From: Variovorax paradoxus
GTDB taxonomy: Bacteria; Pseudomonadota; Gammaproteobacteria; Burkholderiales; Burkholderiaceae_C
DNA length: 64,000 nt
Direction of reading: 5' to 3'
Assembly (NCBI RefSeq): GCF_018614955.1
Contig: NZ_JAGGNV010000027.1
Span: forward strand, 205,420 to 269,419
The notes below the pieces were generated by a model. It saw nothing but the letters and a program-made list of their open reading frames with translations, had not been told where the DNA came from and did no database searches. Below, piece after piece: positions 38,434 through 47,957 of the stretch (positions within the stretch are counted from its first letter, which is position 1; each line of letters begins with the position of its first letter). The position numbers were made by a program, and so were the translations under genes.

Positions 38434-38781
38434 CTAGGTGGGCGGCGGTACCTCGCCGTCCTTCTGGCGCTCGCGGAAGAGCGCAGCGCGCATCAGGAAG
38501 ATGGTCGTGACCGGCGCCGTGAGGGCGACGAACAGCGCGATCAGCACCGCGTGCAGGAACAGGCTCGCGCCCTGCACCGAGAAATAGATGATGGTGGCCA
38601 ACGTGATGCACCACACGCCGAGCGTGGCGCCGAGCGTGGGCGCATGGATGCGGCGAAAGAAGGTCGAAAGCCGCACCAGTCCGAAGGAGCCGACGGCAGC
38701 GAAGGCCGCACCCAGCACGGCGAACACCGCGGTCAGGATCTCGGCCCACAGCGGCAGCGGACCCACGATGAAGTCGTTCAT
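38434..38781 (-). CDS. mnhG: Mrp/Mnh-type Na+(K+)/H+ antiporter subunit G
   Basis: This 115-residue membrane protein has three spans and the MnhG hallmark FFRRIHAPTLGATLG near residue 41. It is the last subunit of the multisubunit antiporter and overlaps subunit F by 4 bases. The complex exchanges monovalent cations for protons across the inner membrane, supporting pH and salt tolerance. Its stop is about 10 bases from the convergent hydrolase gene. Confidence 0.92.
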   Translation of the reverse strand: MNDFIVGPLPLWAEILTAVFAVLGAAFAAVGSFGLVRLSTFFRRIHAPTLGATLGVWCITLATIIYFSVQGASLFLHAVLIALFVALTAPVTTIFLMRAALFRERQKDGEVPPPT

Positions 38782-39056
38782 TCGATCACCTCGCCGCGCA
38801 GCAGGAACTTCGCGAGCGCGGTCGAGCCGACGAAGCCGAATAGCGCGATCAGCATCGCCGCCTCGAAGTAGACCTTGCTCGCATAGACGATGCCGAGCAC
38901 CAGCATCATCAGCATGCCGTTGATGTAGAGGCAGTCGAGCGCCATCACGCGGTCTTGCGCGGTGGGGCCGACGAGCAGGCGCGCCAGCGCGCACAGCATG
39001 GCCACGGCAAGCAGCAGCAGCGCCAGCTTGAGGGCCCAGAAGAGCACGGGGGTCAT
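38778..39056 (-). CDS. mnhF: Mrp/Mnh-type antiporter subunit F
   Basis: This 92-residue subunit has three transmembrane spans and the conserved RLLVGPTAQDRVMALD segment near residues 26-41 that marks MnhF/PhaF. It overlaps subunits E and G by 4 bases each. Small subunits E, F and G are needed for assembly of the antiporter complex. Confidence 0.92.
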   Translation of the reverse strand: MTPVLFWALKLALLLLAVAMLCALARLLVGPTAQDRVMALDCLYINGMLMMLVLGIVYASKVYFEAAMLIALFGFVGSTALAKFLLRGEVIE

Positions 39057-39547
39057 GATTCGAAGATCTCCATCAGCGGGCGCTCGTAGCGCGACTTGAT
39101 CGTGGCGACGAAGGCCGCTTCGTCCTCGACGTCGAACGCGTGGATCAGAAGGGTGGAGCGGTCGAGCGCGATCTCGCCCCAGGCCGTGCCCGGGGTGAGG
39201 CACAGGATCATCGCCAGCACCGCCAGAGCGTTGGGATCGCGCAGTTCGAGCGGCACCCGCACGAAGCGCGGCGACATGCCGCTGCCGCGCCGCGTGAACA
39301 GCAGGCGGGCCACGGTCAGGGCCGAATGGACGAGGTCCAGCGCGACGACGCTTGCGAGCCGCAGCGCCAGCCCCGGGCGGCGCATGCGCACCGTGGCCGG
39401 CCGCAGGCTCTGGGTCAGCACCGGGACCGCGATCGCGAGGATGGCCGCCAGCACCAGCGTCGCCGCGTCGAGCGACTGGTTCAGCAGCAGCCACACGACG
39501 AAGAGCGCCAGCGACAGCGGCGGCGAGGGGAGCCAGCGTTTGATCAT
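39053..39547 (-). CDS. mnhE: Mrp/Mnh-type antiporter subunit E
   Basis: This 164-residue protein has two to three N-terminal spans and a cytoplasmic C-terminal domain with LCLTPGTAWGEIALDRSTL, the MnhE signature. It overlaps subunit D and F genes by 4 bases each. Length is normal for PhaE/MnhE. Confidence 0.92.
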   Translation of the reverse strand: MIKRWLPSPPLSLALFVVWLLLNQSLDAATLVLAAILAIAVPVLTQSLRPATVRMRRPGLALRLASVVALDLVHSALTVARLLFTRRGSGMSPRFVRVPLELRDPNALAVLAMILCLTPGTAWGEIALDRSTLLIHAFDVEDEAAFVATIKSRYERPLMEIFES

Positions 39548-41250
39548 CGTGCGTTGTCTCCTGCTGGCGCGGCGGGGCCCGGGAGCTTCGGCGTGCCGAG
39601 TACGGCCTCGCGGTAGGCGGTCGGCGAACGCAGGCCTTCTGCCGTGGCGGCGGCATGCCGCATCACCGGCTCGGCCGCGAGCGTCAGCGCGAGGCAGGCC
39701 GCCAGCAGCGCCGCCACCGGCAGCACTTCGAGCGCGGGCAGCGAGGGCAGGGTGGCATGCGGCTGGGTCCAGAAGTGGCGGATGCCGGTGCGGCTCAAGG
39801 CGATCAGCGAAAGAAAACCGGAGACGATCAGGAGCGCCATGAATGCCCAGCCCGCCGGCGCGATGCCTTGCTCCGCGCCGAGCAAGCCCGAGAGCATCGC
39901 GAACTTGCCGACGAAGCCCGACAGCGGCGGCAGCCCCGCCAATAGCAGCGTGCAGCCGACGAAGCCGAGTCCGAGGAAGGCGACGCCGGCCGGAATGGCG
40001 CGGCCGTAGAGTGCCTGCGCATCGTCGTCGAGATTCACGTTGTCGAGGCCGCTCAAGTCTTCCGAAAGAAAGGGTGCATCGCCGGCCGCCTCGTGCGGCG
40101 CGACGCTCATGCCGGCATTGCGCCAGCGCTCGATCATGTCGATCAGAAGGAAGAAGGCGCTGGCCGCAAGCGTGGAAGTCAACAGGTAGTAGAGCGCACC
40201 GGCCCAAAGCGCGGGTTGTCCGAGCCCGATGGCAGCCAACAGCGTGCCGGCGGAGATCAGCACGCTGAAGCCCGCGAGGTTGGACAGCCGCTGCGTGCCG
40301 ACGATGCCGAGCGCACCGACGAACAGCGTGGCCAGCCCGATGGCGACCAACGCGTCCTGGCCGAACTGCGCCGAGGCGCCGGTGTCGGGCGCGAAGAGCA
40401 GGGTCCAGAGCCTGAGCACCGTGTAGACGCCGAGCTTGGTCAAGAGCGCGAACACCGCGCCCACCGGCGACACGGCGGCGCTGTAGGCCGGCACCAGCCA
40501 GAAGTTGAGCGGCCAGGCCCCGGCCTTGGCGAAGAAGGCGGTCGCGAGGATGGCCGCGGCCGCATGGACCAGTCCGCGGTCGGCCGGCGCGAGCTGAGCG
40601 ATGCGCACGCCGAGGTCGGCCATGTTGAGCGTGCCGGTCACGCCGTAGAGAAGTGCGGCGCCCACGAGAAACAGCGAAGAGGCCGCGAGGTTGATGGCCA
40701 CGTAATGCAGGCCGGCCTGGACGCGCAGCCGGCCGGAGCCGTGCAGCAGCAAACCGTAGGAGGCGGCGAGCATGACCTCGAAGAAGACGAAGAGGTTGAA
40801 CAGGTCGCCGGTCAGGAAAGCGCCGTTGAGTCCCATGAGCTGCAGCTGCAGCAGCGGATGGAAGTGCACGCCCGCCCGGTCCCAGCGCGAGGTGGAGTAG
40901 ATCGAGGCGGCGAAGGCGACGACGCCGGTGAGCGCGACCATCATCGTCGAGAGTCGATCGGCCACCAGCACGATGCCGAAGGGCGCATGCCAGTTGCCCG
41001 GCAGGTAGACGCCGATCGAGCCCGCGCCGCCGCCGGTGCCGGCGGCGTTGACCCAGCGAAGCAGGGCGAGCGCGGCCAAGAGGCCGATCAGGCCCGAGAC
41101 CACGCTCAGGAAAGACTTGGTGCGCCGGCGCCGTTCGCCCAGGAGCAGCATCAGCGCGGCCGTGAACAGGGGCAGCAGGATCGGCACCGCCACGAGATGC
41201 GGCATGCCGAGCTCGAGCAGGTGGTCGAGGAAGCGGGAGAGGCCTGTCAT
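39544..41250 (-). CDS. mnhD: Mrp/Mnh-type antiporter subunit D
   Basis: This 568-residue proton-translocating subunit is homologous to NuoM/NuoN of complex I, with about 14 spans. Key features are the conserved Glu in FFEVMLAASYGL near residue 145 and Lys residues in helices such as FFAKAGAWPLNFWLVPAYS. It overlaps subunits C and E by 4 bases. A polar insert around residue 390 precedes the last spans. Confidence 0.93.
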   Translation of the reverse strand: MTGLSRFLDHLLELGMPHLVAVPILLPLFTAALMLLLGERRRRTKSFLSVVSGLIGLLAALALLRWVNAAGTGGGAGSIGVYLPGNWHAPFGIVLVADRLSTMMVALTGVVAFAASIYSTSRWDRAGVHFHPLLQLQLMGLNGAFLTGDLFNLFVFFEVMLAASYGLLLHGSGRLRVQAGLHYVAINLAASSLFLVGAALLYGVTGTLNMADLGVRIAQLAPADRGLVHAAAAILATAFFAKAGAWPLNFWLVPAYSAAVSPVGAVFALLTKLGVYTVLRLWTLLFAPDTGASAQFGQDALVAIGLATLFVGALGIVGTQRLSNLAGFSVLISAGTLLAAIGLGQPALWAGALYYLLTSTLAASAFFLLIDMIERWRNAGMSVAPHEAAGDAPFLSEDLSGLDNVNLDDDAQALYGRAIPAGVAFLGLGFVGCTLLLAGLPPLSGFVGKFAMLSGLLGAEQGIAPAGWAFMALLIVSGFLSLIALSRTGIRHFWTQPHATLPSLPALEVLPVAALLAACLALTLAAEPVMRHAAATAEGLRSPTAYREAVLGTPKLPGPAAPAGDNAR

Positions 41251-41600
41251 TCCTGCGGCGCCTTGCGCTCTTCGCCATCCACGTGGTCGGTGCCGCTGAG
41301 CCCGCGCGAGGCCAGCAGCACGACCAGGAACAGCGCGGTCATCGCGAAGCCGATCACGATCGCGGTGAGCACCAGCGCCTGCGGCATCGGATCGGCGGTG
41401 TTGGCCAGCGTGGCCGCGAAGCCCGGGGTCAGCACCGGTTCGCTGTCGATCTTGACGCGGCCCATGCTGAAGATGAACAGGTTCACCGCATAGGAGATCA
41501 GCGTGAGGCCCATGATCACCTGGAAGGTGCGCGGCCGCAGCAGCAGGTAGACGCCGGATCCGGTGAGCACACCGATGGCGATGGCGAGCACGGCTTCCAT
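41247..41600 (-). CDS. mnhC: Mrp/Mnh-type antiporter subunit C
   Basis: This 117-residue subunit is homologous to NuoK, with three spans and the conserved ALVLTAIVIGFAMTAL helix near residues 75-90. The ATG overlaps the subunit A stop (TGATG) and its stop overlaps subunit D by 4 bases, so expression is tightly coupled. Confidence 0.93.
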   Translation of the reverse strand: MEAVLAIAIGVLTGSGVYLLLRPRTFQVIMGLTLISYAVNLFIFSMGRVKIDSEPVLTPGFAATLANTADPMPQALVLTAIVIGFAMTALFLVVLLASRGLSGTDHVDGEERKAPQE

Positions 41601-44539
41601 CAGGCTACGCCTTTCGCATCGGCCGCGACGCGCTCGGCCTCCTTTTCGGCCTGTTCGTCGGCCCAGCGGTGACTGCGGATGGACTGGTGGGCCAGCGCGG
41701 TGAGGATCAGCATGGTCGCGCCCAGCACCAGCGCGAACACGCCGATGTCGAAGAACAGCGCGCTCGGCACATGCACTTCGCCGAGCACCGGCAGATGCAG
41801 GTGCGCGGTGTGCGTGGTGAGGAATGGATAGCCGAACAGCACCGCGCCCGAGCCGGTGGCCAGCGCAAGCAGCAGGCCGATCGCGATCCAGCGCCGCGGG
41901 TAGATGCGCAGGTGCTCTTCCACCCACTCGGCGCCGGAGACGATGAACTGCAGCACCAGCGCCACCGACATCACCAGCCCGGCAACGAAGCCGCCGCCCG
42001 GCTGGTTGTGGCCGCGCAGGAAGAAGTAGATCGACACCAGCACCGAGAGCGGCAGCAGGAGCCGCACCAGCACGGCCGGCACCATGAGGTAGCCGACGGC
42101 GGTATCCTTGGCGCGGCGCGGGTTCAGCAGGTCGCTGCTGCCGTCGTCGGTCTGCGCGCGCTGCTGCGCGGGCAGGGCCATCGACTCGGGCGCCGGACGG
42201 AAGCGGCGCAGCAGCGCATAGACGGCGAGGGCGACGACGCCGAGCACGGTGATCTCGCCGAAGGTGTCGAAGCCGCGGAAGTCGACCAGCATCACGTTGA
42301 CCACGTTGGTGCCACCGCCCTCGGACAGCGCGCGCTCGAGAAAGAAGGGCGAGATGCTTTGCGGGAAGGGCCGCGTCATCACGGTCCAGGCCAGCGCGGC
42401 CATGCCGCATCCGGCCGCGGCTGCGATGGCCAGGTCGCGCCCGCGCCGTCCCCAGAGCCGAATCCGCACGCGTGCGGGCTGCGGCTGGGCGGTGCGCATC
42501 GGCAGCCAGCGCATGCCGAGCAGGATCAGCACCGTGGTCACGGTCTCGACCACCAGCTGCGTGAGCGCGAGGTCGGGCGCCGAGAACCAGATGTAGGTGG
42601 TGCAGCACACCAGGCCCGCGCCCGAGGCCAGCATCAGCGAGGCCAGCCGGTGGAACTTGGCCTGCCAGGCGGCGGCCAGCGCGCAGATGCCGCCGATGAC
42701 CCAGGTCATCGCGAACATGGTCGAGAAGGGCAGCAGTTCGCGCGTTCCGCGCTCGGCAGGCGTGAGCCACAGCGATGCCGCCGCGCCGGCCACGGCGACG
42801 ACGACCAGCAGCAGCAACTGCATCTGCAGGCGCCGCGTTGCGAAGAGGCGCCGGCTGCGCCGGCCGGCTTCGCTGAGGCGCGCGAGCAGGTGCTCGAACA
42901 TGCGCTGGCCGTCGAAGCGATGCAGCAGCGGCGTGTACTCGAGATCGCCTCGTGCGCGTCCGCGCCGCTGCAGCATGTAGAGCCCCGCGCCGCCCGCGAG
43001 TGCGACGAAGCTCATCAGAAGCGGCATGTTGAAGCCGTGCCAGACGGCGAGGCTGTACGCGGGCAGCACGCCGCCGACCACGGGCGTCGCTGCCGCGGCG
43101 AGAAAGGCGCCCACCGACCAGGCCGGCGCCACGCCGACCACGAGGCAGGTCAGCACCAGCAGCTCGACCGGCACGCGCATCCAGTGCGGCGGCTCGTGCG
43201 GCTGCTTCGGCACGTCCGGGCCGGGGGACGGGCCGAAGAACACGTCGAACACGAAGCGCGCCGAATAGGCCACGCTGAACACGCCGGCCAGCGTCGCGAT
43301 GACCGGCAGGCTCCAGTTGACCCAGGGCGTGGCCCGGATGAACACGGTCTCGGCGAAGAACATCTCCTTGGAGAGGAAGCCGTTGAGCAGCGGCACGCCG
43401 GCCATCGATGCGCTGGCGATGATCGCCAGCGTGCCGGTGATCGGCATCAGCCGGAGCAGGCCGCTCAGCTTGCGGATGTCGCGCGTGCCGCTCTCGTGGT
43501 CGATGATGCCGGCCGCCATGAAGAGCGAGGCCTTGAAGGTCGCGTGGTTCATGACATGGAACACGGCCGCGACGGCGGCCAGCGGGCTGTTGAGCCCGAG
43601 CAGCAGCGTGATGAGCCCGAGGTGCGAAATGGTCGAGTAGGCGAGCAGCGCCTTGAGATCGCGCTGGAACATCGCGACGTAGCCGCCTAGAAGCAGCGTG
43701 ACGGCGCCCGCGCCGCTGACGAGCCAGAACCAGGCCTCGGTGCCGGAGAGTACCGGCCACAGGCGCGCCATCAGGAACACGCCCAGCTTCACCATGGTGG
43801 CCGAGTGCAGGTAGGCCGAGACCGGCGTGGGTGCCGCCATCGCGCGCGGCAGCCAGAAATGGAACGGGAACTGCGCGCTCTTGGTGAAGGCGCCGAGCAG
43901 CACCAGCACCAGCGCCAGCGGGTAGAGCCGGTGCGCGCGAATCTCTTCACCCGAGGCCAGCACCGCGTCGAGCTCGTAGCTGCCCACGATGCGGCCCAGT
44001 ACCAGCACGCCCGCCAGCAGGCACAGGCCGCCGGCGCCGGTGACCGTGAGCGCCATGCGCGCGCCGCGTCGCGCGTCGCGCCGGTGGTGCCAGTAGCCGA
44101 TGAGGAGGAAGGAGAACAGGCTGGTGAGCTCCCAGAACAGCACCATCTGGATCAGGTTGCCCGAGAGCACCACGCCCACCATCGCGCCCATGAAGGCGAG
44201 GAAGAAGGCGAAGAAGCGCGGCACCGGATCTGAAGGCGACATGTAATAGCGCGCGTAGAGCACGACCAGTGCGCCGATGCCGAGCACCAGCATGCAGAAC
44301 AGCCAGGCGAAGCCGTCCATGCGGAACACCAGGTTGAGGCCGAGCGCGGGCAGCCATTCAATCTCTTCGCGGATCACGTCGCCGTCGGCCAGCTGCGGAA
44401 AGAGCCATGCCGCCTGCAGCGCGCAGCCGAGCGCGACCAGGCCCGCCAGCGTCGACTCCCGGTTGCGCGCGTTCGACGGCAGCAAGGCTGCCAGCACGCT
44501 GGCAACGAAGGGGAGCGCGACGAGGAGGACAAGGGGCAT
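41600..44539 (-). CDS. mnhA: Mrp/Mnh-type antiporter fused subunit A/B
   Basis: This 979-residue protein joins the large NuoL-like MnhA region (about residues 1-770) to a C-terminal MnhB domain (about 830-960, with GGGFVAGLVMSVALVLQF). No separate mnhB gene exists in the operon, consistent with fusion. The catalytic NuoL-type Glu is in FWELTSLFSFLLIGYWHH near residue 141, and HSATMVKLGVFLMARL follows. The ATG at 44539 is chosen over an upstream extension that has no conservation. Confidence 0.93.
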   Translation of the reverse strand: MPLVLLVALPFVASVLAALLPSNARNRESTLAGLVALGCALQAAWLFPQLADGDVIREEIEWLPALGLNLVFRMDGFAWLFCMLVLGIGALVVLYARYYMSPSDPVPRFFAFFLAFMGAMVGVVLSGNLIQMVLFWELTSLFSFLLIGYWHHRRDARRGARMALTVTGAGGLCLLAGVLVLGRIVGSYELDAVLASGEEIRAHRLYPLALVLVLLGAFTKSAQFPFHFWLPRAMAAPTPVSAYLHSATMVKLGVFLMARLWPVLSGTEAWFWLVSGAGAVTLLLGGYVAMFQRDLKALLAYSTISHLGLITLLLGLNSPLAAVAAVFHVMNHATFKASLFMAAGIIDHESGTRDIRKLSGLLRLMPITGTLAIIASASMAGVPLLNGFLSKEMFFAETVFIRATPWVNWSLPVIATLAGVFSVAYSARFVFDVFFGPSPGPDVPKQPHEPPHWMRVPVELLVLTCLVVGVAPAWSVGAFLAAAATPVVGGVLPAYSLAVWHGFNMPLLMSFVALAGGAGLYMLQRRGRARGDLEYTPLLHRFDGQRMFEHLLARLSEAGRRSRRLFATRRLQMQLLLLVVVAVAGAAASLWLTPAERGTRELLPFSTMFAMTWVIGGICALAAAWQAKFHRLASLMLASGAGLVCCTTYIWFSAPDLALTQLVVETVTTVLILLGMRWLPMRTAQPQPARVRIRLWGRRGRDLAIAAAAGCGMAALAWTVMTRPFPQSISPFFLERALSEGGGTNVVNVMLVDFRGFDTFGEITVLGVVALAVYALLRRFRPAPESMALPAQQRAQTDDGSSDLLNPRRAKDTAVGYLMVPAVLVRLLLPLSVLVSIYFFLRGHNQPGGGFVAGLVMSVALVLQFIVSGAEWVEEHLRIYPRRWIAIGLLLALATGSGAVLFGYPFLTTHTAHLHLPVLGEVHVPSALFFDIGVFALVLGATMLILTALAHQSIRSHRWADEQAEKEAERVAADAKGVA

Positions 44540-44582
44540 CGCGATCGATTCTATCGAGCGCCCCTCGGGCGAAGCCCTCGAA

Positions 44583-44960
44583 TCAGCCGGTGAGCTGCTG
44601 CACCGTGCGAATGCCGAGCCAGGTGAGGACCAGTGAGCCGAGGACATGCAGCGCCGCCGTGCCGAAGGCCAGCGCGAGCCGGTCCTGCATCAGCATCGCG
44701 ACCACCTCGGCGGAGAAGCTGGAGAAGGTGGTGAGGCCGCCCAGGAAGCCGGTGATCAGCAGCAGGCGCCAGACCGGGTCGAGCTGCGGCATGGCCTGGA
44801 ACAGCGCGACGGCGATGCCGACCAGGTAGCCGCCAATCAGGTTGGAGGCCAGCGTGCCGTAGGGCATCGACGCGCCGGGAACGCTGAGCCAGAGGCCCAG
44901 ACCCCAGCGTGCCAGCGCGCCCAGCGAGGCGCCGACGCAGATCGCGAACACCGGCAGCAC
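44583..44960 (-). CDS. crcB: Fluoride channel CrcB/Fluc
   Basis: This 125-residue protein has four spans and the CrcB signatures GALARWGLGLW, YGTLASNLIGGY (pore Asn) and GGLTTFSSFSAEV (Na+ site and fluoride track). It exports fluoride as a dual-topology dimer. The GTG at 44960 is the likely start, behind AGTAGG. No fluoride riboswitch is possible in the 5-base gap to dctM. Lying between dctM and mnhA it is probably co-transcribed with both. Confidence 0.9.
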   Translation of the reverse strand: MLPVFAICVGASLGALARWGLGLWLSVPGASMPYGTLASNLIGGYLVGIAVALFQAMPQLDPVWRLLLITGFLGGLTTFSSFSAEVVAMLMQDRLALAFGTAALHVLGSLVLTWLGIRTVQQLTG

Positions 44961-44965
44961 GGCGC

Positions 44966-46279
44966 CTACTTCTCCACGCCCATCACCGCATTGGGCAGCA
45001 CGGTCACGATGCTCGGGAACAGCGTGATCAGCGCGATGCACAGCACCAGGCAGAAGAAGAAGGGAATGGCGGCCTTGGCGATCACGTTGCTGTCCTTGCC
45101 GGTCATGTTCTGCAGCACGAACAGGTTGAAGCCCACCGGCGGCGTGACTTCGGCGATCTCGACCAGCAGCACGACGAAGATGCCGAACCATACGAGGTCG
45201 AAGCCGGCCTTCTGGATCATCGGCAGCACCACTGCGCTGGTCAGCACGATCATGGAGATGCCGTCGAGCGCGGTGCCGAGCACCAGGTACACCACCACCA
45301 GCGCACCGATCAGCGCATAGGGCGAGAGGTGCATGCTGTCGACCCACTCGGCCAGCTCGCGCGGGATGCCGGTGAAGGCCATGGTCTTGGTGAGGAAGGC
45401 GGCGCCCGCCAGGATGAACATGATCATGCAGCTGGTGCGCGTGGCACCCATGATCCCGTCCTTGAAGTTCTGCCAGGTGAGGCTTCGGCCCCACGCCGCG
45501 ATGGCCAGCGAACCCAGCACGCCGAAGGCCGCGCATTCGGTGGCCGTGGCCCAGCCCGCGACCAGGACCCAGACGATGAAGACGATCAGGAGGCCGCAGG
45601 GGATCAGGTTGCCCGAGAGGCGGATCTTTTCCCTGAAGCCGGTCGGCGGATCGGCCGGCGGCACCTGGTCCGGGTTGCGCAGGCTCCACCAGCCGATGTA
45701 GCCCGAAAACAGCAGCATCAGCAGGAAGCCTGGCAGGAAGCCGGCCAGGAAGATGCGGATGATCGAGGCGTCGGCCGCCACCGCATAGACCACCATGGTG
45801 ATCGAGGGTGGGATCAGGATGCCCAGCGTGCCGGCAGTGGCGAGCGAGCCGATGGCCAGCTTCTCGTTGTAGCCGCGGCGCTTGAGTTCGGGCAGCGCGA
45901 CCTTCGCGATGGTCGCGCAGGTCGCGGCCGAGGAGCCCGAGACCGAGCCGAACACGCCGCAGCCGAGGATGGTGGTGTGCATCAGCCGGCCCGGCACGCG
46001 GTTGAGCCACGGGCGCAGGCCCTCGAACATTTCTTCGCTGAGCTTGGTGCGGAACAGGATCTCGCCCATCCAGATGAAGAGCGGCAGCGCCGCGAGCTCC
46101 CAGCTGGCATTGCTTTCCCAGAAGGCCGAGAACAGGTTCTTGCCGGGCAATGTGTTGGTGAAGAAGGCCTGGCCGACCCAGCCGACGATGGCCAGCGTCA
46201 TCGCGATCCAGACGCCGCCGGCCAGGAGCAGCAGCATGATGGCGAGCAGCAGCGCGCCCATGAGGAGGGTATCGAGCAT
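44966..46279 (-). CDS. dctM: TRAP transporter large permease DctM
   Basis: This 437-residue inner-membrane protein has about 12 spans and the DctM pattern SGSSAATCATIAKVALPE near residue 113, GILIPPSITMVVYAV and EIAEVTPPVGFN near the C-terminus. It drives Na+-coupled uptake of a carboxylate-type solute delivered by DctP. It overlaps dctQ by one base. Substrate type is not deducible from the permease. Confidence 0.93.
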   Translation of the reverse strand: MLDTLLMGALLLAIMLLLLAGGVWIAMTLAIVGWVGQAFFTNTLPGKNLFSAFWESNASWELAALPLFIWMGEILFRTKLSEEMFEGLRPWLNRVPGRLMHTTILGCGVFGSVSGSSAATCATIAKVALPELKRRGYNEKLAIGSLATAGTLGILIPPSITMVVYAVAADASIIRIFLAGFLPGFLLMLLFSGYIGWWSLRNPDQVPPADPPTGFREKIRLSGNLIPCGLLIVFIVWVLVAGWATATECAAFGVLGSLAIAAWGRSLTWQNFKDGIMGATRTSCMIMFILAGAAFLTKTMAFTGIPRELAEWVDSMHLSPYALIGALVVVYLVLGTALDGISMIVLTSAVVLPMIQKAGFDLVWFGIFVVLLVEIAEVTPPVGFNLFVLQNMTGKDSNVIAKAAIPFFFCLVLCIALITLFPSIVTVLPNAVMGVEK

Positions 46280-46812
46280 TAGATGTCTGATGAAAAATCG
46301 CCGGCGGCATGCCGTTCTTCGACCGCGCGCTGGTAGCTCGGCTTCTCGCCGCGCACCACGCCGACCAGTTCGTCGACCATGGCGACGAGCAGCAGCCAGC
46401 AGCCGAGCACGAAGGTCGATTGCGGAATCCAGATCGGAATGACCAGCAAGCCGGTCGCCATCTCGGCGAATTCGTAGCTCTCCCAGGTGAAGCTGGTGGC
46501 CCAGTACGTGAGATAGGCCACCGAGGCCGAGGCGATCAGCAGGCACATGACGTCGAGGACGCGCCGGACTTTCGGCGGCACGGCATCGAGCAGCAGGGTC
46601 ACGCGCACGAAGTCGCCGTGGCGGAAGGCATGGGCCATGGCGAAGAAGGAGGCCGCGGCGCAGAGCCAGGACACCGCATCGTTGAGGCCGCTCACATGCC
46701 AGTTCATCTGGCGGCCGACGCCGGCCACGACCATCAGCACGAAGATCAGAAATACGCAGAACGCGCCGAGCGCGCCTGCGCCGCCGTACAGACGATCGAG
46801 GAATCGGCGCAC
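46279..46812 (-). CDS. dctQ: TRAP transporter small permease DctQ
   Basis: This 177-residue protein has four spans and the DctQ hallmark MNWHVSGLNDAVSWLCAAASFFAMAH split across residues 34-59. The start is a GTG at 46812. It links DctP to the large permease and overlaps DctM by one base, completing a dctPQM operon with 3 bases after dctP. Confidence 0.9.
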   Translation of the reverse strand: MRRFLDRLYGGAGALGAFCVFLIFVLMVVAGVGRQMNWHVSGLNDAVSWLCAAASFFAMAHAFRHGDFVRVTLLLDAVPPKVRRVLDVMCLLIASASVAYLTYWATSFTWESYEFAEMATGLLVIPIWIPQSTFVLGCWLLLVAMVDELVGVVRGEKPSYQRAVEERHAAGDFSSDI

Positions 46813-46815
46813 GGT

Positions 46816-47784
46816 TTACTTCTTCTTGTAGGCGTCGACGATCGCCTGGCCCTCGGCGCCGGTGGCCTTCAGCCAGTCGGCCTGCATGATGCCGCCGACC
46901 TGGCGCATGTCGGCGTCGAGCTTCGGCGAAGGCTTGTGGATCTTCATGCCGCGCTCGGCCAGGAGACGCTTGTATTCGTCGTTCTTTTCCTGGGCGATTT
47001 TCCAGCCGCGCGCTTCGGCGTCGGCCGCGACCTTGGTCACTGCGGCCTTGGTGGCGGGGTCGAGCGCATCGAAGGCCTTGGCGTTGACCAGGATCGCGTT
47101 CTTCGGGATCCAGGCCTGCGTGTCGTAGAAGTTCTTGATGTGCTCGTAGGTCTTGGTGTCGTAGCCGGTCGAACCGGAGCTCATGTAGCTTTCGATCACG
47201 CCCGTGGCCATCGCCGCACTCAGCTCGGCCTGCTGGATCTGCACCGGCTGCGCGCCGATCAGTTCGGCGATCTTGGCCGTGGCCGGGCTGTAGGCACGCC
47301 ACTTGATGCCGCGCAGGTCGGCCACGGAGGCGATTTCCTTCTTCACGTAGATGCCCTGCGGCGCCCACGGCACCATGAACAGCACCTTGATGCCTTGTGC
47401 GGCCAGCAGCTTTTCCATGGCGGGCTTGGACGCCTCGTAGAGTTTCTTCGCCTCGGGGTAGGTGGTCGCAAGAAAAGGCACGCCGTCGAGCGCATAGATC
47501 GGGTTCTCGTTGGCGAAGTTGGCCAGCAGGATCTCTCCGGCCTGGGCCTGGCCGCTTTGCACGGCGCGCTTGATCTCGGGTGCCTTGAACAGCGATGCGT
47601 TCGCATGCACAGTGATCTTGAGCTTGCCGCCGGTGGCGGCGTCGACGTCCTTCGCGAACTGCGTGATGTTCTCGGTGTGGTAGTTGGAGGCCGGGTAGGC
47701 GGTGGGCAGGTCCCACTTGGTTTGCGCGAACGCCGCTGCGCCGAGGGTCAGGCCAGCGAGGGCAATGCCGAACTTGTGATTCAT
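46816..47784 (-). CDS. dctP: TRAP transporter solute-binding protein DctP
   Basis: This 322-residue periplasmic binding protein has a signal peptide (residues 1-20, ending AFA). The DctP fold is marked by HTENITQFAKDVDAATGGKL and GIKWRAYSPATAKIAELIG, with the conserved Arg that binds the ligand carboxylate. The sequence IESYMSSGSTGYDTKTYE fits the family used for keto or aromatic acids in Burkholderiales. It is the first gene of the dct-crcB-mnh run. Confidence 0.93.
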   Translation of the reverse strand: MNHKFGIALAGLTLGAAAFAQTKWDLPTAYPASNYHTENITQFAKDVDAATGGKLKITVHANASLFKAPEIKRAVQSGQAQAGEILLANFANENPIYALDGVPFLATTYPEAKKLYEASKPAMEKLLAAQGIKVLFMVPWAPQGIYVKKEIASVADLRGIKWRAYSPATAKIAELIGAQPVQIQQAELSAAMATGVIESYMSSGSTGYDTKTYEHIKNFYDTQAWIPKNAILVNAKAFDALDPATKAAVTKVAADAEARGWKIAQEKNDEYKRLLAERGMKIHKPSPKLDADMRQVGGIMQADWLKATGAEGQAIVDAYKKK

Positions 47785-47901
47785 GGGCTCTCCAGAACGT
47801 ACGAAAGTGAAAAGGCGACGGGGAGCATACGTGCAAATATCGGGCCATCGCGTGGGGCTTTCCCCTGCCGCTTGCGGTGCAAGGGTGCAACCGCGCCAAT
47901 G

Positions 47902-47924
47902 AAAAAGCCGCCCGGAGGCGGCTT
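47902..47924 (-). terminator. Rho-independent terminator after the HhH protein gene
   Basis: Arms AAGCCGCC and GGCGGCTT (8 bases, perfect) with a 4-base loop are followed on the minus strand by further T residues. It lies 34 bases after the stop of the HhH gene at 47958-48302 and upstream of the dctP promoter region. Confidence 0.75.
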
Positions 47925-47957
47925 GGTTCGGTACGGCAAGATCCGTTGCCTGGCCGG

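Noticed and set aside
41669..43690. 673-codon open frame antisense to mnhA
   Set aside because: Shadow of the antiporter A/B gene. The product is a His/Gln/Arg-rich low-complexity string with no ribosome site.
44961..44965. Fluoride riboswitch upstream of crcB
   Set aside because: Only 5 bases separate crcB from dctM, so there is no room for an aptamer outside the coding sequence.
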